A DNA stretch of 64,000 bases, taken from NCBI GenBank assembly GCA_963989385.1, contig OZ022513.1, forward strand, positions 19,823,928 through 19,887,927, written 5' to 3'. The notes beneath the pieces are model-generated. The model saw only the letters and a program-made list of their open reading frames with translations, ran no database searches and had not been told where the DNA came from. A program made the translations under genes and the position numbers. Origin of the DNA: Ctena decussata. Its lineage: Eukaryota; Mollusca; Bivalvia; Lucinida; Lucinidae. Positions 34,533 to 46,900 of this stretch are shown piece by piece. How positions within the stretch are numbered: the stretch's first letter is position 1; each line of letters begins with the position of its first letter.

Positions 34533-37500
34533 GTATGTATTTTAGCAGTGCTCCGGATAAAAAAGGGTAACAGGGATAATGTAGGGACAGTTTTCCTTAT
34601 TTTTATCTTAAAACATATGTTATGACCTCTCATTAGAACCGTCTCGCCGAGACGGTTCTATTGAAGGGCCACAACATGTTTTCGCTGAGAAATAAGGAAA
34701 AACATCTCTTAATGAGCACTGTTACCCCTTTTTATCTGGATTCCCGTCCTTTTTAACCGTTCATTTTTTTAAGCTTTCCGGATAGCTTATTTTGAAAATA
34801 CATGGTCGGCAATAAACATTTAAACGTTATTCTTATTTTGTGAGTTTTTATTAAAACATGATGTTGGAGGGCACATTGCGAAATATAAAGGAACCATCTG
34901 ACACTTAAGTCTTCAAGGCACGCTAAGTAGTGTAATCGGTTACCTGTTACCTGGAGCGAGTTTAAGTGTGAATGCAGTTATTTCCCTTAGACCCGCGAAG
35001 CGATAGGTATTAATCGATATTAGGAATGTCATATCGATGTCCATATATCCCCGAACGGCGGTAATATGGTCATGGGAACGGCGGTAATATGGTCACGTGA
35101 CATGGTGGTAGCCACAGGTTTGATCGAAGAGACGAAAAAATCGAATTTAGTGCGTAATACTCGGTTACATTTCAAAAACGTGGATGGACAAAATGCTTGA
35201 CAATCTTATTAATATTCGATGTGCGTGATTTTGGAAATATTTTGGAAATATTATGCCGGATAGTCGGAGAAAGAACAAGAATAAAAACAAAGGTATGAGT
35301 TCTAACGATACCCCGCCTGCACCTCCTAACAATGGGCCTTTATTACCGAATGCGCTGGCTACATGTACCTCAGAAGTTTTAGGACAATCTAGAGACATAT
35401 TATATGGGCAAGACACTGTCCAGCCTAACTCTCCAAGCTTTGTTTGCCATGAAAATATGAACTATATGCAAAATGGCGTTATGCAAAACAGTGCCTATGC
35501 AGGGCCCCTACATAGTCAACCATGTATGAATACTAGTGGAACACAACAGATTACAGGTCAACCAGGCGTACACATGAATACGACTACGAATAACGGTTCA
35601 AGTAACGGTATGCCCTCCTGGGCAGCGAGTATGTGCCGTCAGTTACAAACAATTCAAAATCAGCTTGAAACACAAAATCAGAGGTGGCAAACTGTTGAAA
35701 ACCAACTCCATGGCCAAAATTTAAGGATGACAAACATTGAATCCCAAATAAATGATCTTAGTAGCTTAAATCGAAAAGTGGCTGAAACGACAAGAAATGT
35801 TGAAAATATCAATAAAGAAGTTAGTTCTATCAAGTCGAAAATTAATGACTATGAGCAGAGTGTTCAATTTTACAATAACATATGTGATTCTATACTCAAC
35901 ACAAATACTGACCTCAAAGACAGATTGAGGTCTGTAGAACAAGCCCAGGCTACTAACGATGAGAAAATGGTTGATTTACAATGGAGGAACATGAGGGAGA
36001 ATTTAATATTTTCTGGAATTCCTGAATCACAGTTAAATAAAGGTGAATATGAGGACTGCGAAAGCCTGATAAAATGTTTTATCAGGGATCAGATGAATGT
36101 CACCAAAGAAGTAGAGTTTGACAGGGTTCATAGGATAGGCAGATTTCGACAAGATCAAAGATACCCACGGCCGATTGTGGCCAAGTTTACTTATCAGTGG
36201 GAACGCGTATCCATGGCGGAGTGATTTTTTATACAGATAGCAACGAAAAAACGTTCGAAATTCCTCGGATTCAGATTCAATCGACGAACGGGTCGCAATT
36301 TCAGTGCTGCTTTGTCGGCGAATCAAACTACACACAGCCGAAAATAATACACGGTTTTATTCCTTACATCTTAGTTTAATTTCCTAGTTCTCTGAGATCC
36401 GAACTGAACACCGAGATACTCGGCATTCGAGCAGTTGACACGATCGTCGAAAGACGACTTTTTAAGTCAACTTCAAAAGCAATTTTCAAAACAATTCGAC
36501 TTTCTCCCGCCGGCGGACATATGCCATGAAAAACCATGGTATTCGCCCTTTCCCTGTGACAAAAATCAAGTAATTCGGTGTTTGGGACAATTTTCTTTGC
36601 AAAATAATCTTCGGGTACTCTACGCAATTTGTTGTTGTTGTTTTCAACAAAATGGCGGACAACAGTGTTTACATCACTGGCCGGCTATGCATTTCAACGT
36701 TTGCGACAAAATCGAGAGAATCATTATTCCATGTATTGCTAGAATACCAAGCGCGATTAAATTAAATATGTTTATTAAAAATACAATGCATGACAGAAGT
36801 CTGTCTTTATATTTTATTCACAAATAACCACAATTCCATACCCACCCGCAGAGTTTGTAAACAAGGAAGCTAGCTCAGTAGTGCTGGTTACGTCATGAAA
36901 TTGTGACGTAAACAGTAAATTGATTGTATTACTGATATTAACTTGTGAGTCGGCTGACAGCCAGTGTGCCAATATTTCAAATGCTATATCGCGCGACCCT
37001 GTTTGAAAAATAAAAGCAAGACAAATGTCGCTACACCACTAAACAACTATTCAATTAAGACAGCACGTGAAATTTCACTTTGGGAGAGAAAACTTAATGG
37101 GTCCTACATCTGAAGGATCAAATGGAATGGTTGTGCAGGCCCGTACACATACTTTTGCCAAGGGATTAGGGGCGGAGGGTAAGAAGGTGTGGCTGGAACG
37201 AATTTCAGTGTGAGTGGGGAGGTGGCGCGAGGGGAGGGGTGCCCTAGGGTGGTGGGGGTTGGGGTGGGTTAAAGGGGGTAAGAAAGTTAAGAAAATCCAG
37301 ATTTTAAGGACACTTTTAGAGCTTTAGTTTAGGGGTGTAAACTCCCTTTCTGGCAAAAACTGCATGTTTTTTATGTAATTTGCTCGGTTATGGGAGGTGC
37401 ACCCTCCGCTCTCCGTCGTACAGGCCCGGTGTGCTGGTTGTTGAGAGGAACGGGGAGGCGGAGTGGGTGGGGGGGTAGGGGGAATCGACTCTGTCGCCTG

Positions 37501-40500
37501 GCAGCTTTGACAAGTCTGCACCTTTTCTCAGGTCAAATATAAAACAAATATCGAAAAGTATGTGTATGTGTGTTTTTGGTGTGATGTCAGCAGCGACAAC
37601 ACGCGGAACAGACACGATTACAAAGATCTATAAATTTGTAATTTCCTTATTCTAGAAATCGTATGAAAACTCAACCCATTCTAGAGTCTGAATCTACAAA
37701 CCAAACATTGTTTGCAACTCTTGTTCGGCTCATACCGACTCCCACAGTCCAAAGAGTCTCGGTAGCGCAGCTGCCAAGTGGAGTCTCGCCGGTAAAATTT
37801 ACTTGATCAGTCGACTTTCTCTTTAATACATGTAAATGTCGACTCAAAATAGGTTAGGCCCTATGGCATTCATGGGGTGATAGCCAATGGACTGACATGG
37901 AATACAGAAGTATTAAAGGCCCAGCAGACATTCAATGCTGAATCAATGTTGGCAGTCAGTGTTGAATCAATGTTGAATTATTCATTGAATAGAACTGAAG
38001 CCTCAATACTCCATTAACAAATTCGCAAAAGTTTTAGCCTATTTCTAGCGTTTTCGTGAGTGCATTTGCACTTTCGATACAAAGTAATATAATATAGAGA
38101 CAAACATTTCAGATCTTGGTCGGACTGATCCCGAAGCAGGATCTACGCTGTTTGTCATTCCATCTGCATCTTTAGACGCATTACTGCAGTGAAAAACCAA
38201 ACATCAGTTTTAAGACAGTTATGCTTAATTCCAATCTTTAGACTTCGGACTACCCATCCAGGGGTCGCAAGATCGATCATCCGCTTCTCCGGTCTTTCGT
38301 ATACTTTAAACCGAGGTCCCGTCTCCATATGACCTCGTTGTTGGTGGGACGTTCAACCCGAGTTCACTCACTCCAATCTTTAGAGACTTTATGGTACGTC
38401 AGCCAGTTCAATATAAGGGAAGTTACTTCTCAAATCACTATTATAATTCTTTCTGCACGAGTTTTTTCCCATGTGTTGCCAAACACGGTCTCCTTTTTTT
38501 TCCCTTACTGAAGAGATTGAAAGTGGGGGCTGAAGAGATATACAGCATACCGTATAAGTGAAATTTTCACATATGTAGACTAAATCGTCCGAAGACCTTG
38601 AAAATAAGGTCAACGTGATCAAAATCTATTATGCTCTTATGTTTGTCCTAATGATAAAACCATGCAAGTTTGGTGAAATTGGTTCAAGAAATATTGTGGG
38701 TACAAGAAATTGTCATGCTGACGCAGACCACAGAAGGTCAAGTCTAAGGCCTCTTGTGACCTTGAAAATGGGGTCAAAGTCACCAAAACCTAATCAACTT
38801 TTTAGATATCTTTACAAACCAAGGGTACTAAGACCACTATGCAATCCAAGGGTACTAAGACCACTTTGTTCCTTACATACATAAGAAACAAAGTGGCCTT
38901 AGTACCCTTGACTTGCAAAGATGTTATTTGGCTTGTCCAAACGATATATCCATGGAAGTTTCAAGTTTGGTAAAATTTGACCCACTTATTCAAAAATATG
39001 GCAGATACTTACTGCCTTGTGCACAGAAACTGACTTCCCTTGGGTAAACCTGTTATAGCAAAATGTTGAGAGTCAGTGTTGAATCAATGTTAAATTATAC
39101 ATTGAATTGAAATGAATTGAATTGAAGCCTCCACTTTCAGAAGACAACTCGCCCCATATTCTCAGACACTCACCTTACTAGAATATCTACGTTCTTGTCC
39201 CCGATGCAGAACACTACTCGCCCCCTCCCCCCACCCCTGTGCCCCTCCCCCCCCCCCCCAAAAAAAAAGGAAGAGCTTCGCCGTGACCCTGGTTGTGAAT
39301 GGGTGGACCTTGGTAAATACATTAAATACCCAAAGCACTTCAACGATAACCTGGTACACCCAGGGGCTGAGCAGCGAGGTTTTGAGGGTTCTGCAGCTGC
39401 AGAGTAATTATCAAACTGTGGCTGGGAGGCATGCTAAAATCATGCATTACTGCTTATTAGTATTTGTTGTCCCCTTTAGGGACCGATCATAAGAATAAGG
39501 GCATGGGTTAGCTTGCATTTGCAAACCAGTGCCTGGAGCATGTTACCCTGTTCATCTATGGTACAGATGCAAACATCCCTGTATGCTTTTATTCGCACTT
39601 TTGAAAGTTGATAAATACCAAGAGCCTATCACACAAGTGTGATGTGCTACTTGTAAATACTTATTGATAGAGTCACATTATAAATGAATGCAAGTTAATA
39701 AATGGCTAAAAGTTCTTTGCTAAGAAGTTAACAAAGGAGGTCTAGGGGGCAACGTCCCCCAGAAGCCAAAGCAATTTCCCAACTTTAATGGCAATTTTAA
39801 GATTGGAAAAAATAGAGCAAAACTAGGAATGATGATAAAAGAAATAAAGGGTTGTTTTTTTAGGAATTTTGCCTCCTTTTAGAGTGTTTATTTTGCCATA
39901 ATGGCTTTGTGTCCCACATGCTAGTGACTCTTTTGCAATTCAGTTTTATTTAGTAGAAACATTTACTTTTTTTTTGTAAAATGTATGAACATATGATATG
40001 TGTATGGGGATGGGGGGGGTGCTGCTGGTGTAAAAAATAAATTGTAGATATTAAAACATTACTATAAATATGGGGAGTCTGCGCCCCCAGAAGCCAGAGA
40101 CATTTTAAAAGCTCAAATCAAATGGAATTATCTGCAGACTTTTCTTAAGAAATTTTGGGTGGAGCCAGGTTTTTTTTTTTTTCATTGTTTTTCGATGTCT
40201 GATTTTTTTTAAATCCCCTCATGAGCTAATTTATTTTTTTCTTGCATATCCAAAGCCCCCCCACCCCCCACCCCCCACCCCCCCCAGAATATCAAATGGT
40301 CGGTCCCTTAGCGCCTAACGGGACAGGGTTTTGACAGATTTATGAGTAAGAGAAAGGTGTCTCTTGTATTTTTATGGGATGCCTTCTGAAAGGGTACGTG
40401 TGTGTTGGGGGAGGGGCGGGGGCGTCGTCCGGGACAGAATTCTTTAGAAGGGCGAGTGGTCTCAGAATGTGGGGCGCGTTGTCTTGGGGGAAGTTGTCTG

Positions 40501-43500
40501 GGGGAGTTGTCTCAGAATGTGGGGCGAGTTGTCACCTGAAGGAGGGGCGACTTGTCTTGGGGCGAGATTTTTGTGGGGCGAGTTGTCTTGGGGCGAGTTG
40601 TCCGTTTAATTCGACTAAAGCATGTAGGTTTCACTTGAAATATTTATTATCATTCCGCTTGCTCTTTCTTGTTCCACTATTTAAAAAACAGCCGGTCAAT
40701 CACTCAATGTTTTTCGTTTGTCAAACTTTGTGGTTTACTCGAGTACCAGAGTGTTTGTTTTGCTTTCTCTCGTTCGTTCTCGGCGTGTAGCCTAAATTCA
40801 GAAGCCCAAAAAATCACAGGCAGGCAGACTTACGCAAAATCTTAATAAATGCACAGTATGCTAAATGATTACAAACTTTACTGTACCATAAATGAAGAAA
40901 CAGTTGGTCTCCTCAACTGGCTCAAGTCGATCCAGCAGAAAAATGTCCGTGTGTTGACAAACGCACGTGCTGTAAAAATGACCAACTTCATTATCGATTT
41001 TCAACGTAAATAGACTTTCTCCCGTAGATATACCTCGCTGAAAGACGGTCGAATGTATGAACTACGGTTCAGTTATAATGGCATCTAATTTGGTTTTTGG
41101 GACAATTTTCTTTGCAAAATAACTTTGGGGTACTGTCTTAGGGTTTTAATTTTCTGAAAAACGGTTGTCAAATTGTGATCGTTGTTTTGGGTGTGCAAAC
41201 TGCATTGAGGTACCGATATGCATCTGATTTCAATAATAAAACATAAAATTTCATTGTGATCTGGTCCGTCAGAAAACCACGACTGCATATCTTTTCCAAT
41301 GAGCATTATTTTGGGGCTGTTTCTGACAAAAATTTCCCGCCATTTTTCTCCGGCGAAAAAAGGGGTTACTTTTTTGTGCGTAGACGACCATTCAGAAAAT
41401 GAATTACTCAAATGTGATGAGTCTGCGTTCCCACTGTATTATAAAGATAAAGAGGCTGTGCGCCAGGCTGCGCCAAGAACTTAACTTGGAACAAATTACA
41501 GTGTAAACGAGCAGTTTCCGGCAGAAATAGAAGACCGCCGAAAAAGGTTATACTCGGTTGCCAAAATGCGAGGCGTGATCAGAATAATAGAGTAAGACTT
41601 GTTCGTGAAGCTGAAGTGAATTATTATTTGCATCTGCGTGTTCTTATCACCTGTAACTTCTTTCCGGCAAGGAAACGTATCTCGCTTCTAACATTACAAT
41701 ACAGATTATTGCGACGCTTTTTATTTTAAAGCGGAAGATCATCGCTGCATCAGGCCCCAGCGCGAAATAGCTCACGTTGGCTACATTTATCACCAATTAC
41801 TTATTTCCACAAGACGCCGTTTCTTACGCTCAGTGGGTAAACGGTTACTGGATGAAAGATTGTCATATCAGAGTTGATGTTGAAATGAGCCGCGACACGA
41901 GAAAACCAACAATGTGGTTATGCGTCCAGCGCAGACTCGGACCAGCCTGTGCATCCGCCCATTTTGATCAGACTCTTTGTTAAGAGCTCAAAAGATAGCT
42001 TAGGGTCTACGCAACCTTCATGCGGACAATGAAGACTCTGATCGGACTGGGCGGATGCCCAGGCTGATCTGAGTCTGCGCTGGGCGCACAACCACATTGT
42101 TGGTTTTGTCGTGTCGCGGCTCAAATGATTTCTGCAACGTTTATATGCTTCATAAGTTCATATTTTTACTGCATCTGCCATTCTGGCTTCTTTTGTTTAC
42201 ACTTAACTGGGTTATTACATGTAATAGGAAAGCGGAAAATAAAAAAAAGTATTGCTTCTAAATTTACTTTGTGGTGGTGGTGGTGGAGAGTGGGGGGGGG
42301 GGGGGGGGTAAGTTTTTGGGCTTTAATATATTGACTTGCTTGCGTTCACTTTAAGCGGATATAACAAAGTGCTTCCTGTTCAGAAATGGTATTTTTTTAC
42401 ATTTGCCAAAACAGGTTCTCACACAGTTGCATTTTTTGGTACCGAGAGGAGCCCCGGTAGCTCAGTAGGTTTAGTGCTGGCCTGCTGATCTAGCGGTAGC
42501 GGGTTCTACATTGTGTAGCCTTGATTTGGGGGATTCTTTTCCAAATTAAAAGGGATCCATTGCACTCAGCCTTTCATGATCACCCACCCATCATCCTGAT
42601 ATTACTGAAATACTGTTAAAAGGACGTAAATTCGCATGTCATCCATCCATCCATCCACCCATCTATCTGGTACCGACATTTCAGTAAGTGCTGCAGGACT
42701 CGAATGGGAAGGATTGTACCTCTAACCTCTACATATAATTCTCGAGACCAATATATTGGAAGACTCTATTCACAGGCTGAGCGAGACCTTTTCTATTTGA
42801 ATAGCATGCTGATAAGATGCATTTTCTTCACGATGCGGTCCTTTTTTGTGTAAGCCGTCGCTATTGGGACGACTAAAAAGACTACTGTAATTGTCCTAAA
42901 ATGGAACAGTTTGATATCGAAATGCTATTATAAGGCATTCGAACGATGATGGAATGGCTAACACCGAACGCCCTGACCAAACTGCTCACAGGAGCAGCCT
43001 GATCTGGGTCTGCACTGTTTGCTCAAAGCTATTTGTCGCAACACTTAGGTTTTCTGGTATATTATAGCAAGGCCAAAAAGTGGTTTGCAGATACCGTGTC
43101 AATATTTTTATAACAAATTAAGTTACATTTGAGCCTCGACATGACAAAACAAACAAAGTGGCATGTGCGTCACACGAAGACTCAGATCAGCCTGGCATGC
43201 ATTCGTAGAGTCTGATCGGACTCTTTGCTGTTGGCATGGAGCTAGCTTCGACCCTTAGCTACCCTTTAAACGCACAGCGAATACGCTGATCAATCTAGGC
43301 GAACGCCCAGGCTAATCTGAGTCTTCGCTTGGTGCACATGCCACTTTGATGGTTTTGTCATGTCGCGGCCCAGTCATGTATTCGCTTGATACTTAGCGCG
43401 GCAATGTGCAAAGGGGAACCGGACAAGCAGTAAGTATAGGTTTACAAAATTGGTGAAGATTTAAACCTATGAACCTTTACTTGGCTCAACGCTGGCCTTG

Positions 43501-43878
43501 ACGGACAAGGAAATTCAATATTTGTGCATTACTCTTTATAGACTCTTGTCCATTATATACTTTAGATCAATGAAACTACAAATCTTTATAGCTTCAAGAT
43601 ACTGCACAACTTAATGAATAGTCGTCCAACAACGATTCACTTAAGGTATCATGACACCTATCAACTTCACAACATCAACCTCCAGTTTATCTACATTGTG
43701 ATAAAACCTATATTATAAGCTAAAGACAGACGGTCGAACGCCAAACGTCGCGATATTGAATTGCGCTTTGATGCCTTTTTTATTTGATGAAACTGTATTC
43801 ATGCCATTTAGCCCATTATCAAAGATCCATTCATGAGCCATGAGTTTCTTCGCCTGTTTGTGTCTTCGGTTGGTTAAT

Positions 43879-43956
<78 letters not shown>

Positions 43957-46900
43957 ACTGCGACTGTAATATTTTTCTTGATGTTTTCTCGGCGCAGCCG
44001 GGTATAATTTCACTTTTGTGCTACATTTCACAAGATTTCATTGGTAAAATAACGCGAATGTCAAAATTTAGCCAATAGTATCAAAGGTCATTGAATATTT
44101 AATCTTCGTTTTTTCCTGTTGTACTGCACTGCGTGAAAACCAGCACTCTGTCAGATGTTAATTTAAAATGCTTCTCTTGTTTGTAAATTTACAAAGGAAA
44201 TTTTATCGAAACAGACGCAGATTTTCAAAACTTTTTTTTTTCAGTGTAGATCTACTTTCGATTCTACTTTCGGTTTAATACACACAAAACAAACATTGCA
44301 TCATGCTGGTAACGGTTTTAGGACCGGGTCAATCTCAAGATTGACCGCGGTCCATTTTGGAATTCCAAATTGGACAGCTCATTGAGATAGGTCATTGTCG
44401 CTACCAAATGTCAAAATTACGGTGCCTACCGACATAGCTCACTTGAGTCATATTCATGAAAGTTATTGTCAACTCTTCACCTAGAGACATATTACAAAAC
44501 ACACTTCTATTTAATCTGCGCCGATTATCTTTTTTTTTAAGATTTTTCTTGTTTAGTTTTTTTGTTTTTTTTTTTTAACTGGAGTTTTCATTACACAATA
44601 TTTATACCGAAATGAATGAGAATTTATTATGTATATCTTGCAGACAATTATCATGTATACGTTCCAGTTTAAAGAAATAATGATAATAATCCAAATTCAT
44701 ATCTTTTTCCAATCTCTATCATTTTAATGGTTCTGTTTTACAGCTAACTATACAGTCGAGTGGAAGACAAGCATAACAATTACAGCTGACGTCATTGAAA
44801 CTTTCACGTGGAACGAAACAGGTACATGTACATATGAGCCCCGACACGAGAAACCAACAAAGTTGCTGTGCACCCAGCGCAGACTCAGATCAGCCTTGGC
44901 ATCCACCAAGTGTGATTAGATTCTTCGCTAAGCGCTTAAAGGGTAGCTAAGGGTCAAAGCTGTGTCCATGCGGACAGCGAAAGCTCTGATTAGACTGGGC
45001 GGATGCCAAGGCTTGTCTGTGTCTGCGCTGGGCGCACAACCACTTTGATTTCTCGTGTCGAGGCTCATATATGCGTAACACAATCCCTACGATACTGAAA
45101 TGATCTTCTTTTTGAAAATGGGCACAGGGGAAACAACTCTGTCAATTTTGATTTTTAACCTTCCTTCTCTATAGGGGTCAACTCTTAAAGAAAAGAATTT
45201 GCTCCGCGTGAAGCAAATTCTCTCCTTAAGATTCCATGTTCGGAGGGTTTTGTCGTCCAAGGAATCAAATAGAAATTCATAGAAATGTCCGTGATTTTGT
45301 TTTTATGAAAATGACGAAATATCATATAAAGGAGTAACCATATGCCTTACTGACCAAAATAGATAATTTAGCTTCGTTCACACGGGCAAAGTTCATTTGC
45401 CCAGGTAACTTTGACGAAAAATCTTTGTTCGTGTGAACACTGCAGCAAGCATTTCTTTTCCAAAGTTTATCTGACAAAGATTCTCTGTTACACGTTTTTC
45501 TGTGACAAATTATTTGCTCCGTGTGAACGCAAAATGTTTGGCAAACTTTCTTTGCTAAAGTTTCTATGACAAAGAAACTTTGCTCGTGTGAACGAAGCTT
45601 TAATTTATATCAAAATTACTTATGAATACGCAGTAATTTAATACCTAACTATCTACTGAAACAAGAATCGTTGAGAACGAAAATGGTGTATGAAATTTTA
45701 GGTCATTTGGTGATACATGTATAATAATGTTTTTTTCATGGTTCATTCAGATATAGGAAACTATTCTGTCAACTTGCGGCAGGTCCATGAAGAGGAGCTA
45801 AATACCCCGTCCACCTCCAGTTCAACTGTCGGTAAGCAGATTGTTGGAATACTTCTCCACAGTAAAACGCCAATTACTCCATTAACATCTAATTCCTCTG
45901 ACGGCAAACGGGTGATCGAAAAACAACTCCCCAAAGAGAAGCTGAATACCCCACCAACCTCTAATTCTGCTGATGGTCAACGTGTCACTGGAATACTAAC
46001 AGACGGTAAATATTTTTTGTATCACAGTGTGTTAATACAATTTTGAAAAGTAATACAGGCTTGTCATATTATTATTTTTTATAAAAAAAGGGGGAAAAAG
46101 CCTTCAGGATTTTTTACCGGCAAATGTCATTGACCCATTATCTGTGTGATCAGAGCTTACAATTTCTGCAACTTGACATTAGGTGCCATTACTGTCTTGA
46201 AATGCGGATGATTTAAGTTTTACTTCAAGGGTAGGCGAGTCCTATGAGGAAAATCGTGAGGTTTAGGATTAGTGGATCAGATGAAGTTAAGTTCTATGGG
46301 TACACTTCCACAATTTTGTGTCATTTTTTACAAAGGGAAACAACTTTTGTATCTTCCTCCAGAGGACGGTATGCTTCCAAACTGAGGTCTACTTTTAAAG
46401 AAAGAATTTGGTCCTAGAGGAGTACATTTTTTCTTTAAGATTTGATCCCAATAGAGAAGGGATTAAAAAAAAAAAGAACAATCACAGAGTTGCTTCCTCT
46501 GAAAGTGTACCCATTTACCTGAATATACAGTAGTCCTGCATGGAAATTTATGGAAACATACAAGCAGACAAATATCTATATAGTTTACTTCATTATCATA
46601 GTTATCTTCCATGATCTTCAGCTTCATGAAATCAGTCAAACATTTCCATGGCAACCATAATGTGATGTTAGTCATTGGTCTTCAATGGCAATGCAGAATA
46701 GTTAAGAAATGAATTTCATTTTTCTGAGGTTTATCGAAGTGTAAACTATACTGAAAGGATTTAAAAACTTCCACTTTTTATTGCTGGCTGCTGATTCTTT
46801 CACTTGTGAAATTGTTAAATATTTTATGACAAAATGCTTGGAACTTCGCAAATTTAAAGATTACGCAGTTTATTAATATCATCTACTTAAATGACGTCAG

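Larger units (their letters stand above)
34533..44743 (+). other. Intron 1 of the sulfotransferase gene (10.2 kb)
   Basis: GTATGT...TTTTACAG. It holds, in order, a palindromic MITE 13 bp after the donor, an L1-like ORF1 piece, G/C-run-rich DNA near 37.2-37.5 kb, a truncated SINE, an inverted-repeat element with an ACTCGCCCC array near 39.1-40.6 kb, two palindromic MITEs, a second SINE family and a (CT)n(CA)n microsatellite. No other host exon was recognised. Confidence 0.6.

Noticed and set aside
40374..40790. 138-residue Gly-rich frame
   Set aside because: It reads through the GGGGCGAGTTGTC array and has no recognisable domain.
43831..44031. Frame with CVCVCV and RERERE runs
   Set aside because: It is a translation of the (CT)n(CA)n microsatellite.
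45904..45905. Internal GC splice donor in stem unit 2
   Set aside because: GCAAAC is a weak match and the strong donor at 46006 follows; kept only as evidence of unit duplication.
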